A stretch of DNA of 37,205 nt from Cytidiella melzeri. Lineage: Eukaryota; Basidiomycota; Agaricomycetes; Polyporales; Irpicaceae. The DNA lies in the NCBI GenBank assembly GCA_022592445.1, contig JABYQR010000419.1:1-37205 (forward strand). Direction: 5' to 3'. Shown piece after piece: positions 11,747 through 21,657 of this stretch (the stretch's first letter is position 1; each line of letters starts with the position of its first letter). The notes under the pieces are model-generated. The model was given only the letters and a program-made list of their open reading frames with translations, made no database searches and was not told the origin of the DNA. The position numbers and the translations under genes are program-made.

Positions 11747-13485
11747 AGTGTTTCCTGCGATGTTACAAGTTGGGCAGCTTGACGAAGACGTCAGTAGTTT
11801 TTTTCCCCTTGTAATACAAGATTTCCTCCGCTGGAATTTACTTTCGTGAACGCTGTTGTTCCCATAGCTAGGCTACAAGGCGAAATCTTTATACTTCCGT
11901 GATTGATTGCCCAGCTCAACATCCTTAGCTCCCTCAATGATACGAATTGTTTAAGTGCATGGCTCGCAACCAGTCTCCTGCAGCAAGAGCAATCGACCCG
12001 CTTGTGCTGCTAGAGACTGAGACTATTGATATTGTTTCTCGACTACTTCACCTTCCTTATTAGTACGTTATTCCTTGCGCCCCTGCTTTTCTCACGCGTG
12101 CCAATTCCCTCCAGCGTTCGACTTCGCGCCAAGTTCGCGCACTTACATATTCACCTTTTCCTACCCTTCGGCTCGAAGGTACCTGTGCTCATTTGTCCTT
12201 CTGCTGGGCAAACTTCCAGCACGGTTGGATTAAAATAAGCTGGTCACTGCGCTGAATGTGGAATGACCAACATCGGAGACATGCACAGGAGCTGTGGGTG
12301 ACGTTACACACGGCACGCACCCATTCCGAGCGCGGTGAACAACAACTTTTAAGGTCCCGGGATGGACAGGATATAGTATCGGAGTCGAGGAAACGACATC
12401 CATACATTCCGCTGGGTCTGCCAGGAGGTTGTGAGTACCCGCTGGACGACATGGTTTCAAACTGATTAACCGAGACACAGTTCATACCGATACAAGTCCT
12501 GTATGAAAACCAGCCGCCCTACTATGGACAAGCTGACAGCCACATTTCAAGTTCTATCCAGATCAGACGATTACTTTGGCTCATATTTTAGTATACATTG
12601 ACTGAGCTGCTCAGCGAAACCGCTTCCGTTAGCCTGAAGTGGTCTTTCCCATTTGCCTACCTCGCTCTTGCCGCCCCGACGACGGACGACAACGCACCCC
12701 TCAGTCCAGCTAGCATAGACATCAGCGCAGGGTGGACTCGGATCGCAAGGCAACACAATCGAGCACGGCATTCCCACAGCGCGGCGCTTGGTACTAGCTT
12801 CTTGGCAATGCTTGTTGTAAGTGGTTTAGAATGCAAGCGCCTTGCAACATCTGGCAAGCTGTGAGAGTTTCAACTTCGCTCAGTCTCCGTGTCGGAGCGG
12901 CAAGTGCAGCAACTCATCTGGGCCGTTGCAGATATGTTCGCCTGAACTCCCACAACTACTTCTTAGCGAACGACTTGATCCATAGGAAGAAGTCCTCGAG
13001 GCCTCGAGCACAAGGTACGTGACCTTTCTTCACTTCTATCGTTGCAGCCCGGGTGAGGACACCATGTAGCTGTCGAGGGTCTAGGGCAGGGTCGAGCGGC
13101 TAACCAACAAAATGTATGTGTGCGAACTCGGTGATTCCTTACACTCAGCGTTTGAGTTGGCAAAAACCGAATTCAAAGGAGGCTGAGGGACACTGAGGGA
13201 TGAATCGATGAAGTCGGAGCAATGTACCAAATTCAAGGCCGAGAACCGAGAGGTTGGCCATCCCGATGCTCACCCTCCGTGCTCACCCGAGGGGCGAAGC
13301 GACTATCTCAGGGCGCTCATGTTTCTAGACGCGGACTGACACGACGGACTGGCGGAAATAGAGACCTAAAGCTCTCCCAGCTACATTGGACTACAGCATC
13401 GAGTCGTAGAAACACAATCGAGTCGCTGAAGCACACCGTCTTCCATGAAGACGAACGACTTTCCGCAACGTTCCGCCTCTGGCAG
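11747..13485. other. Intergenic region between UGT and MFS genes
   Basis: About 1.7 kb without a gene I can support. Short open frames on both strands lack motifs and plausible exon structure. The right end holds the promoter of the transporter gene. Confidence 0.45.
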
Positions 13486-13493
13486 TATAAAAA
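13486..13493 (+). promoter_or_regulatory. TATA box of the MFS transporter gene
   Basis: TATAAAAA lies about 90 bp upstream of the ATG at 13578, followed by a CT-rich stretch (CTCCTCTCGTCC, CTCCTTCTCC) typical of fungal transcription start regions. Confidence 0.6.
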
Positions 13494-13577
13494 TGCGAGC
13501 ACTCTCGAGTATGGTTCTCCACTATCGCTTTCCATTAGCACCTCCTCTCGTCCTATTCTCCTTCTCCAACGCCTGCC

Positions 13578-15499
13578 ATGGAGACACCCGTCAGCAGCGC
13601 ATCTACCATGCTAGGGAACGGCGACATTAACGACAAGATCGGCACCCCTTCCGCACCAACACACAACCCCAATGCAGTGGACCTCAGCTTTCCATTTCAG
13701 AGTACAAACATCGATGAAGGCGGTTTCACGGACGAGTACCGTGTGCTCTCGAAAACTGGATTCATTCCTGCAGACAAGGCTTTGCATCCGATACCTTCAC
13801 ACTTGCCGAATCACACACCTCACTTATATGAGGATCCCGAAAAGGCCAGGGCACTCAAGGACGTCCAGCTCGTGACGTTCGTGCCCAACGATCCAGAGGA
13901 CCCCCGCAACCATTCAAAGCTGTATCGATGGTGTAAGTCTCTATCGCTGCTTATGTGTTGCTGCTTTTTGGCTCACACTACCAACCTTCAGGGATCACTT
14001 TCATCTGCGCTTTTTCCGTCGTCGAAGTTGCCTTCGCATCCTCTGTGGTGACTGGCGATTTCGAGGATATCCGAGCCGAATTACATGCCGGAGAAGTCGT
14101 CACGAACTTGAGTGTCACTCTCATGGTCTGTGGCTTCGGTATCGGCCCTCTTTTTTGGTCACCCCTTGTAAGTCCATACTCACTTCCATATATTCATATA
14201 TGATGCTCATCGTGCATCGTCAGAGCGAGGTCCTGGGGCGTAAATTGATTTGGACTATCCCCAGCTTCATTTACCTGTTATTCATTATTCCATGCGCTGT
14301 TGCCAAGAACATCCAGACGCTTCTTATCTGTCGTTTTTTCTGCGGTATTTTCGCCTCAGGGCCTCTCACTCTCGCTGGTGGAACGATTTCAGATATCTGG
14401 GACAACGAAGAACGCGGCTTCGCAATTGCCCTGTTTGCCGCTGCTCCGTACGGTGGACCAGTGCTTGGGCCCATCGTGGGCGGCTTTGTTGGTGAAACTG
14501 TTGGCTGGCGATGGATGTTCTGGGTCAACCTGATCTTCGCTGGAGTCATGTTCATCTTGAAGGCCTCTCTCCCCGAGACATACCCGCCTGTCATTCTCAA
14601 GAGACGAGCTGCACGACTCAGGAAGGAGACTGGCGATGAGAACATTCGCACTGATCAGGAACTCTTCAAGGTGCCATTCGCACAAATGATGCAAAATACT
14701 CTCGTTCGTCCATTCCGTACGTTGTTTTCAATGCTTGTCTGTGACGAATGGCATCACTAACAGCTACACAGAAATGCTGCTCACTGAGCCCATCCTCCTG
14801 CTCCTCTCCCTCTACATCGCCCTCATCTACGGCCTTCTATACGCCTTCTTCTTCAGTTTCCCAGTTGTCTTTGGCGGCAACTACCAGTGGAACGACGGTA
14901 TTGTCGGTCTCACCTTCATCTCCGTCTGGATTGGTCTTGGCCTTGCTCTGCTTGTCATGCCTTTCCTTCAGAGAGATTACATGCGACGGGCCGCCGCCAA
15001 GGGTGGCAAAGCTGAACCCGAAGATCGTCTCGTGGGCATGCTTGTTGCTTCGATATGGGTACCTATCTGTACGTTTTTTTTTCCGCCTCTCTACCAGTTT
15101 TATTCAACTTACTCCTTATCCGCTCGTGTAGCGCTGTTCATCTTCGGCTGGACAAGTCCACCCGTCGTCATGCCAGGAGGAGGCAACTGGGTTGGCCCAG
15201 TCAGTTCCGGCATTCCCTTTGGTTTCGGAATGGTCATCATCTACTTCTCCGCCAATGCATACATCATCGACGCCTTCCCTGGTTACGTCGCTTCTGCGCT
15301 CGCTGCCAAAACTGTCGTCCGTTCCGGCTCTGGCGCCGCGATGCCCTTGTTCATCACCGCCATGTATCACAACCTCGGGAATGGCTGGGCTGCGAGCGTG
15401 TGGGCCTTCATATCGCTAGCGATGGTGCCAATCCCGTTCTTGTTCTACAGATACGGAAAGTTTATCCGTTCAAAATCGAAACGTGCGACATCGGCATAG
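13578..15499 (+). CDS. MFS drug/polyamine:H+ antiporter-like transporter (DHA1 type), 5 exons, 562 aa
   Basis: Likely a plasma-membrane proton antiporter exporting drugs, polyamines or metabolites. Proposed exons are 13578-13932, 13992-14167, 14224-14716, 14772-15068 and 15132-15499. The first 118 residues are hydrophilic and presumably cytosolic; then come about 12 hydrophobic segments. Family marks are ASSVVTGDF in TM1, GPLFWSPLSEVLGRK (motif A-like loop), LLICRFFCGIFASGPLTLAGGTISDIW, EERGFAIALFAAAPYGGPVLGPIVGG and GWRWMFWVNLIF. A charged central loop (LPETYPPVILKRRAARLRKE...) separates the halves, followed by the second-half signature RPFQMLLTEPI. The C-terminus is short and basic. Intron 4 is 63 nt, a multiple of three, and has no in-frame stop, so its retention would still give an open frame. 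Substrate unknown. It lies next to a UGT gene, which could suggest glycoside export but does not prove it. Confidence 0.9.
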
Positions 15500-15977
15500 A
15501 ATTCTCATTAGTACTGCAACTCTTTCTCAAAACACGCTCTCGTACATCTGGATTTCTTTCATTTTGGATGGTTCTGTTCTGTTTCTTTTTATCTCATACC
15601 AGCCATACTATATATAGGCTTTCTCGGACGCTCTTGGACATGTACTTACCTGTAACTGGCCAATCGACTCTTCTTATGCAGTCGAGTTCAAGAATACAAA
15701 ATCACAATCTATAAAGTATACTCATCACTGTTGCACAGTAGCTGCTTCGTCGAACGTAGCTGAAGCCACGGATAAATGGATGGTGCATACTCAGTAAAGA
15801 TAGCAGACATGTCAGAAGACTCTTACAGTGCCTAGATGGCAAGGTTAACGTTGAAGGTGTCAGAGAGTGACCCGCCACTAGGGACGGAACAGGAAGGAGG
15901 GGCGGGGCGCTGATGACGTATGATCCGTAGGGTACTATATACGGAATACCCGCACTGTGCAAAAAAAAAACACGAAC
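15500..15977. other. Intergenic region downstream of the MFS gene
   Basis: About 480 bp; no gene is seen. It includes the presumed 3' UTR of the transporter and a run of ten A at 15961-15970 that immediately precedes the Copia remnant. Confidence 0.4.
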
Positions 15978-16178
15978 TGGCACAGGGGCAACTCATCCGT
16001 TGCTTGACCTGTGCTTTTACAAGGTATGAGTAGGAGTTCTGAGTGTTGAGAGAGAGGACTGAGGTGGTGGTCAGACAGAGACTTGGGGATCAAAAGCAAT
16101 AGCTGTGCATTGATCAAAGTGCGACTTAACGACGGGCGCTAAGCCACACGTTAAGTACAAAGCTAAAATAGTGAGACA
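15978..16178 (-). repeat. Putative 3' LTR of the Copia element
   Basis: The right edge is well supported: on the minus strand a purine tract (GAAGGGGAG) runs directly into TGTCTCAC at 16178. The left edge is uncertain because no second LTR is present for comparison. The segment contains an inverted pair ACTTAACG/CGTTAAGT. Confidence 0.45.
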
Positions 16179-16219
16179 CTCCCCTTCAAGCCTGAACATG
16201 AATTAGTTCATTGAAGTGC

Positions 16220-17870
16220 TTAGAGTTTTTTGAGAGGTAGTGCTTTAGTAAGAGTATCAGCACACTGATTGACAGAAGGTATGTGGTGCACAGTGATGTA
16301 CCCTTTAGTTACACAATCACTGATGAAGTTCTTGCAAATGTTGAAGTGTTTAGTACATTGAGAGTGTTGTTCCTCAGGGGAACAGACAATTGCAATAGTC
16401 GACGCGCTGTCAGTGTACATCTTGACAGGGTCCATAGTGCAGTTAAGTATTTCATCTATGAGGCTCATCAAATAGATGGCCTCTGTGGACGCATGAGCGA
16501 GTGCATACAGTTTAGCTTTGGTGACCAATACAGTTACAAGTGAACCGTGCTTACTTGACCAAGAGATAAGCGAGTTGTTGTATGTGAAGGTGTAGCCCAT
16601 TATTGGTTTATTGCCGTACGTAGTCATACCATCAGAGTTGGCATAACCTACTAGTGAAGTAGAAGTTTTGTTGGCTTGGTTTTTTAGGACAAGCCAGTAG
16701 TCGCATGTTCCCTTGAGGTAAAGGTAACACTGTTTAGCTGCAGTGTAGTGCTCCTTAGCCGGGTCGGATAAGTATTGTGCTAGTTGACCAGTGCAATAAG
16801 CAATGTCTGACTGAGTACTGTCGGCGACGTAGCGTAAACCACCAACAAGAGACATGTAGTGTGTAATGGCGTCAGCGTCCTGACGTGGCCCGGTCACAGC
16901 ACGGGGGGCTAAGTTGTGCTTGTGTACCATTGGTGTACGGCGTGAATGTTTGTGGTCGAAGTTGTAATGCTTAAGTATGTTCAGGATATAATCCCTTTGA
17001 CAAAGCTTGATAATGCCTGCGGCTTTATTGTAAGCAACTTCCATGCTGAGCATTCAGTGGATAGTTCCACTGTTAGTAAGTTCAACATGTTGTCTGAGTG
17101 CAATCTCAAATTGTTTGGCAACAGTAGTAGTGATAGTGCCGAGAGTATGTCATCGATGTGGACGGCAAGTAAAAGTATGAGTTTATCACCTCGGTAGAGG
17201 TAGAAGACTGCATTGTCAAATTCGCAACGCTTCAGTCCGAGTGCAAAGAGTATGTCACATAGTACTTTGTACCAACAACGTCCGGCTTGCTTAAGCCCGT
17301 AGATAGTTTTTCAAAGTTTAAGTACCCAGCCAGGTGGCAGGTTTGGAAGTAAGTCACCAGGAGGTGGACAAAGATAGAGATCTTCATTGTTGTGGATGTT
17401 ACTGTATAAGTATGCGGACTTGATATCGAGCTGAGTGATCTCAAAGTGTAGCAAAGCCGTGAGAGTAAGTACAAATTGTAATGAACTAATACGTGCAACA
17501 GGTGCAAATCAGTCATTCGAGTAGTAATCAATGCCGTCACACTGGGAGTATCCTTGTGCGACGAGTCTTGACTTGAGTTTAGTGACTTTGCCGTGTTTGT
17601 ATTTTGTTTTATAGACAAAGCGCAAACCAGTGATATTTGCATTTGGCGGTGGAATACAGTATTCCCAAGTGCCAAGTTGTTTGAGGGTATTGACCTCAGT
17701 TTTCATTGACTTGAGCCAGTCAATCTTGAGTGGGTGGTTAAGTACGTCTTTGTAAGTAACTGGATTACCGACATCTTCAGTGTAGTATGCATCAAATTCA
17801 GTCAAGTAGAAGGCAATGTTTGTATCGACTTCATCATAGTTCAAGCCTCGAGCTTTGCGCGAAGGCTTAG
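16220..17870 (-). pseudogene. Copia reverse transcriptase and RNase H (broken)
   Basis: The RT begins with an HPLKIDWLKSMKTEVNTLKQLGTW segment and VYKTKYKHGKVTKLKSRLVAQG at about 17.6-17.8 kb. The middle part (KTIYGLKQAGRCW) and the active-site box HIDDI lie near 17141-17170. A long RNase H end (16220-17053) contains GLRYVADSTQSDIAY, SWSSKHG and DSASTIAI, and closes with NQCADTLTKALP. The usual acidic residues in the GYSDADW and TTEAEY positions have changed (GYANSDG, VTKAKL), so the enzyme would be dead even without the frameshifts. Frames change around 17.05 and 17.5 kb. Confidence 0.82.
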
Positions 17871-18102
17871 GCTCTCTAGTAGTACGCCTAGGACCAGAAG
17901 GGTCAGGCTTGTCGATGTCCGTGGGTTTGACATGAGGACTCTCCTCGAGTTCAAGTTGTTTTTCAAGAGTAGGTTTTTTGATATTTGGTTCTTTCTCCCC
18001 TTCAATTTGTGCCGTAGAGTCAACAAATTGTAAGTTTTGTTCGACGCCTACGTGTGTTCCGAAGTAAACGTAGTGGCCTTTGGAATATTCAGCAAAGCCT
18101 AT

Positions 18103-18900
18103 TCAAATGGCACGCTTGCCTTTTGGCGCTAGTTTATTGGTTCGGTATTTGTTGTATACAATACACGGTTGACCAAAGTTTTGAAGCACATCAAGGTTTG
18201 CTTCAGTACCATAGTGTTTGAAGTAAGGAGTCTTATATTGAAGGGGAGCATTAGGAGTGCGATTACAGAGATAAACCGCATGAAGCGCAGCGTACCACCA
18301 TAATCGGTTTGGTAAAGCAGCCGTATGCAGGTTTACACAAACCAAGCCCATAATAGTCTGGTGTGTGCGTTCAGCAACACCATTTTGTGCAGGAGTATCG
18401 TGCACAGTAAGTTGGGGTATAGTACCTTGTGACTTCAAGTAGTTTGTCATATTTGCACCAGTGAATACACCTTTGTTGTCAGATTGAAAATCCTTAACGC
18501 GAATACTGTATTGCATAGATATAGCGAAGATGACCTATTGAGTGAAGGCATCATCTTTCGTCTTCAATGGTGCAAGTGTTAGCCATTGAGTCGAGTTGTC
18601 AACAATAGACAATAAGTACAGATAATGACCGGTAATCGATGCAGTGGGTAGTGGCCCAAAGATATTGATATGAAAGTGATCACTGAAGGAAGTAGCCAAC
18701 GGCGAAGTACAAGCTTTGGGGACTGGAGTACGATGAATATTATTCAATATACAGTCCTCGCACAGAGTTTCTGTGCAGTCAGTGATATGCAGTAATGATA
18801 AGCTTGGACGTTTAAGTAGTTTGTTTATCTGGAAATAACTGATGTGACCGAGTTATTTATGAAGTTCAAACATTGTTATACCAGACTTATGCACACTTGC
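18103..18900 (-). pseudogene. Copia GAG-pre-integrase and integrase (broken)
   Basis: On the minus strand, FELHK-stop-LGHIS near 18.85 kb is the pre-integrase zinc region and continues to CEDC. The catalytic core follows: DHFHINIFGPLP, VDNSTQWLTLAPLKTK, then FQSDNKGVF (second Asp) and TPAQNGVAERTHQTI (catalytic Glu). The C-terminal part LPNRLWWYAALHAVYLCNRTP is typical of Copia integrases. In-frame stops near 18854 and 18535 break the frame. The catalytic motifs themselves are still readable. Confidence 0.8.
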
Positions 18901-19144
18901 TAAAGAAGTCACACAAGTAGAGTTAAGCGAATACAAATTGTGTATCTTTTGTATCACAGCTACACAAGACGCGTTCAAGTTGTATATAGTACAAGTGTTT
19001 GAGAAGAAAGTAAAGTGATAGTCAGCGTCCAATTTTGAAACACTGATAAGCGTGAAGAGTTGTAGTAGACGTTCTTTAGCATGAGTTGATTCTGCGTACC
19101 ATTTTTTTTGACCTTGAGTACTATGTTGCCAGCGAGTTTGAGAC

Positions 19145-20035
19145 TTATTTGTTCTGAGTTGGCAACAGTAAGTAAGATAGTCGGTACAGAGTGAACTTTG
19201 AGAAGTAGTCACAATATGGCATACAGTGTAAAGTAGCACCAGTATTGATGACATGGATAGACTTGTCAGACAACAAAGTTGCAAACAGTGGGAGTAAAGT
19301 AGAAGAAATGGTACAAGGACTTATGTGCATCGTGACGTTCGAGTTGGAAAGAGACTTGATCCACGCGCTCTGATGAAGATTGAGTGGCTTTCCTGTAGCG
19401 TAGTTGAAGGTGCCATAGGAGTGAGGGTGTTCGAGGACCTCATTGTGCGAGTCAGCTTTGGCAGTGACAGTGGCCATGAGGCCAGTAGCCATCAAAGAGC
19501 CAGCAGTGGTGGACTCTTTCTTCTTGCTTTGAGCGGCGGCAGCAGCAGATTTGCGAGTAATGCCCTTCTTCTTGATCGCAGCTTTGGACTTTTCAGTCCA
19601 GGGCAGAGGGCAAGTCGGCGTCATGTGGCCAGGCTGACCAAAGTTGAAGCAGTTGCCCTGACCAGAAGTGGAGGGCTTGCTGGACAAGTAGGGAGCTGCG
19701 GCCGCGCGAGCGGTAGTGGTGGTTTTGGTCAAGTGTTTGACCGCAGCCTTGCCCTTGGCGTGCAAAGCCGAAGGAGCATGAGTCTTGTCCTTTGGGACAG
19801 AAGTGGTAGGCCCCTTAGACTTGGAAGTCTTTGGGGGGTGTGTGAGTTTCCAGTTGGTGAACTCACTATGAAGCTCAGCAATGAGCATGTTGGGCCTGTA
19901 GCAGAACTTCTCTCCAGCCGGAGTGGAAGAACGCACGCCAACCTTGTAGTTCTGGCGTGTGGCAGCATAGGCAGGAGGGATAATCCCAACCATGGTTGTG
20001 TAGAAGATGTGATTGGGGATGTCAATGCCGGCAGC
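19145..20035 (-). pseudogene. Copia gag and protease (truncated, mutated)
   Basis: An open frame of about 280 codons begins within gag (IPPAYAATRQNYKVG). It contains a Lys/Ala-rich nucleocapsid region and a zinc knuckle whose second cysteine is replaced by Phe (CFNFGQPGHMTPTC), so it probably cannot bind zinc. The aspartic protease site at the C-terminal end reads INTGATLH, where the family has D-S/T-G-A: the catalytic Asp is Asn. The frame is truncated upstream by the Gypsy-1 insertion at 20036. Confidence 0.75.
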
Positions 20036-20770
20036 TGTCGTGGATGGCCCAACTAGCCCTTATTTGTCTCTTGTTTTTATCGTTAAAACTCCAGTATTTA
20101 CCTAGTTGCAACCCTCTCTGCACATGTCTATTAAACACCTGTATCACGTGGCTTACACACTCTACATGGTCACATTACTTGCTGCTACATCACACTGGCA
20201 CGTGACTCAGCTTATGTAAGACCACATGGCTACAACCACATGGCTCTGCCCATAGCGAGGGTTTGACATCATAAATACTGTTCACATGGACTCTTATTGT
20301 TCTTTCCCTATTGTTCTCTTTATGGAAGGATGTTCTCACAGGTGTGGGAATGGAATACAATAGTTGGTCTCCTTTTAGATAGATTCTCTCACAAGTAGAG
20401 TTCTTGGCAAGGTCTAGACAATAGCTATTGTTCTCCTTTAGGTAGTTCTTTTGTTCTTTGTTCACATGGCTTCTTGCAAAGCCTGCCCTTAACATGATCG
20501 GTGTGCAGGTCCCTGAAGTCTATATAAGCAGCTGCATGTACGCTCCTAGCCCCCCATCTCGACATCATGGTCTTTACTGGGCTAGGTAAGCAAACCCCTC
20601 CTGTACTACATGGCTAGTAGTACCCAATGCTAACTTGGTCTTTACTGGGCTAGACATCTGTATAAGATTTATAGCTGGTGAGAGTATTGGGCTTCATGCC
20701 TACCACCACCACTTCGCCGTCATCCACTTCGTGTCCCTGTCTGCTGCATCAAACCCCTGTCTCCGTGTCA
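20036..20770 (+). repeat. Gypsy-1 5' LTR, 735 bp
   Basis: Begins TGTCGTGGATGGCC and ends CTCCGTGTCA. The edges are confirmed by alignment with the 3' LTR and with the solo copy that has target duplications. It carries a TATA box (TATATAAG, 20521-20528), presumably the U3/R promoter. Positions 20297-20496 are identical to the 3' LTR, while the flanks differ mostly at CpG sites. No clear TGG-type primer-binding site follows the LTR (TTAGGTCAAT). Confidence 0.9.
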
Positions 20771-21077
20771 TTAGGTCAATATTGTTGTGAAACCCTGGGT
20801 CCCCCATTCCGACCATTTAGAAAAAGTTTATTCCTGTTTGACGAGTACGTCTCTGGTCTCTTCATACTGTTGAGCTACGCTTATGTTGTCTGTTTTCACC
20901 CCCTGTGCATTGTCTAGTGCCTAAAGACACGCACCCCCGTTTCACCAAGGACCTCCCTACCACAGAGCCTCAGCTCAAGAGAAGCCTCCCATCATCTTTC
21001 CTCAATGCCCTTGCTGCCAAGCGTAGGAGTGGTCAAACTCGTCATTGGTCTGAGAAAGACCTGGTCACTGTTGCTAA

Positions 21078-21644
21078 ATACGTGTCCAAGAAGCGCCTGT
21101 CAAAGGCATTCCCCTGACAGTCCCCTCATACGAGGAAAACCAGCAACTTCGCGCTTCTGCCCGAGCATATGGAGAACACATTGCTGAAGAACGTGCTCGC
21201 ACGCTAGCAGAGCAACACACTCACAAGCCGACTCTTGCTGAGCGGCTTGCTAAACTTCCTGCACCCACTCCTGCTCCCGCCACACCTAAGCCGGTGCTCA
21301 TTGACTTCAAGAAGCTAGCACCTTGCAACCTGGTAGGCATCTTTGGGCCAAAACTCACAGCTGTCCGCACTTGGCTACAAGCTCTCACTGAGCTAGAAGA
21401 ACTCCTTAACCACGCAGACCCTGACCACCGTCGCACATTGCTCCACCTCTTCAACAAGGTCAATTGTTTCCTCAACCGACTTGACGACCTTGCACCAGTC
21501 ACAGCCAATCGTGAGTGGCAACTCCTAGACTGGGGGTGCAAAGCCAGAGAAAAAGTTTCTTTTAAGCAGCTCCGTAAACACTATGACAAAGTTCTGGCAC
21601 AGCTGAACATAGTCAATAAGGATAGCTACTTTGAGTGGATATAG
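21078..21644 (+). pseudogene. Leader ORF upstream of Gypsy-1 gag, unknown function
   Basis: An open stretch of 189 codons between the 5' LTR and gag. An Ala/Glu/Arg-rich, probably helical part (ARAYGEHIAEERARTLAEQ) leads through a Pro/Ala linker (PAPTPAPATPKP) to a well-formed globular-looking domain (LIDFKKLAPCNLVGIFGPK ... VTANREWQLLDWGCKARE ... KDSYFEWI) ending in TAG at 21642-21644. A partial ORF in another frame at 20905-21117 (ending KYVSKKRLSKAFP) probably belongs to the same protein, joined across a frameshift near 21090-21115. I recognise no retroelement domain in it. It could be an extended Gag N-terminus, since the next frame starts 14 bp later. Confidence 0.55.
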
Positions 21645-21657
21645 ATAGTCCATAGTT

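Larger units (their letters stand above)
15978..20035 (-). mobile_element. Decayed Ty1/Copia LTR retrotransposon, 5'-truncated
   Basis: Reading on the minus strand the order is gag, protease, integrase, reverse transcriptase, RNase H, polypurine tract and LTR, which is the Copia order. Many stops and frameshifts break the polyprotein. The polypurine tract and the start of the 3' LTR (TGTCTCAC) are visible at 16178-16189. The gag end is cut at 20035/20036, exactly where the Gypsy-1 5' LTR begins, so the N-terminal part of gag and the 5' LTR are missing here. I looked for the rest beyond 27847 but could not identify it convincingly. The left boundary at 15978 is a guess (first TG in a suitable position). 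Confidence 0.8.

Noticed and set aside
12189..13022. Several 60-98-codon ORFs between UGT and MFS genes
   Set aside because: They overlap on both strands and none shows motifs, signal peptide or splice continuation.
15055..15714. A 219-codon plus-strand ORF overlapping the MFS gene
   Set aside because: It is a shifted reading of MFS exon 5; the true frame has transmembrane segments and the proper stop.
19325..20056. A 243-codon plus-strand ORF opposite Copia gag
   Set aside because: Antisense to gag with its low-complexity Ala/Lys region; the minus strand has the zinc knuckle and protease motifs.
20771..20790. Primer-binding site directly after the Gypsy-1 5' LTR
   Set aside because: The sequence TTAGGTCAAT does not begin with TGG or match a primer site I recognise; it may be mutated or use another priming mode.
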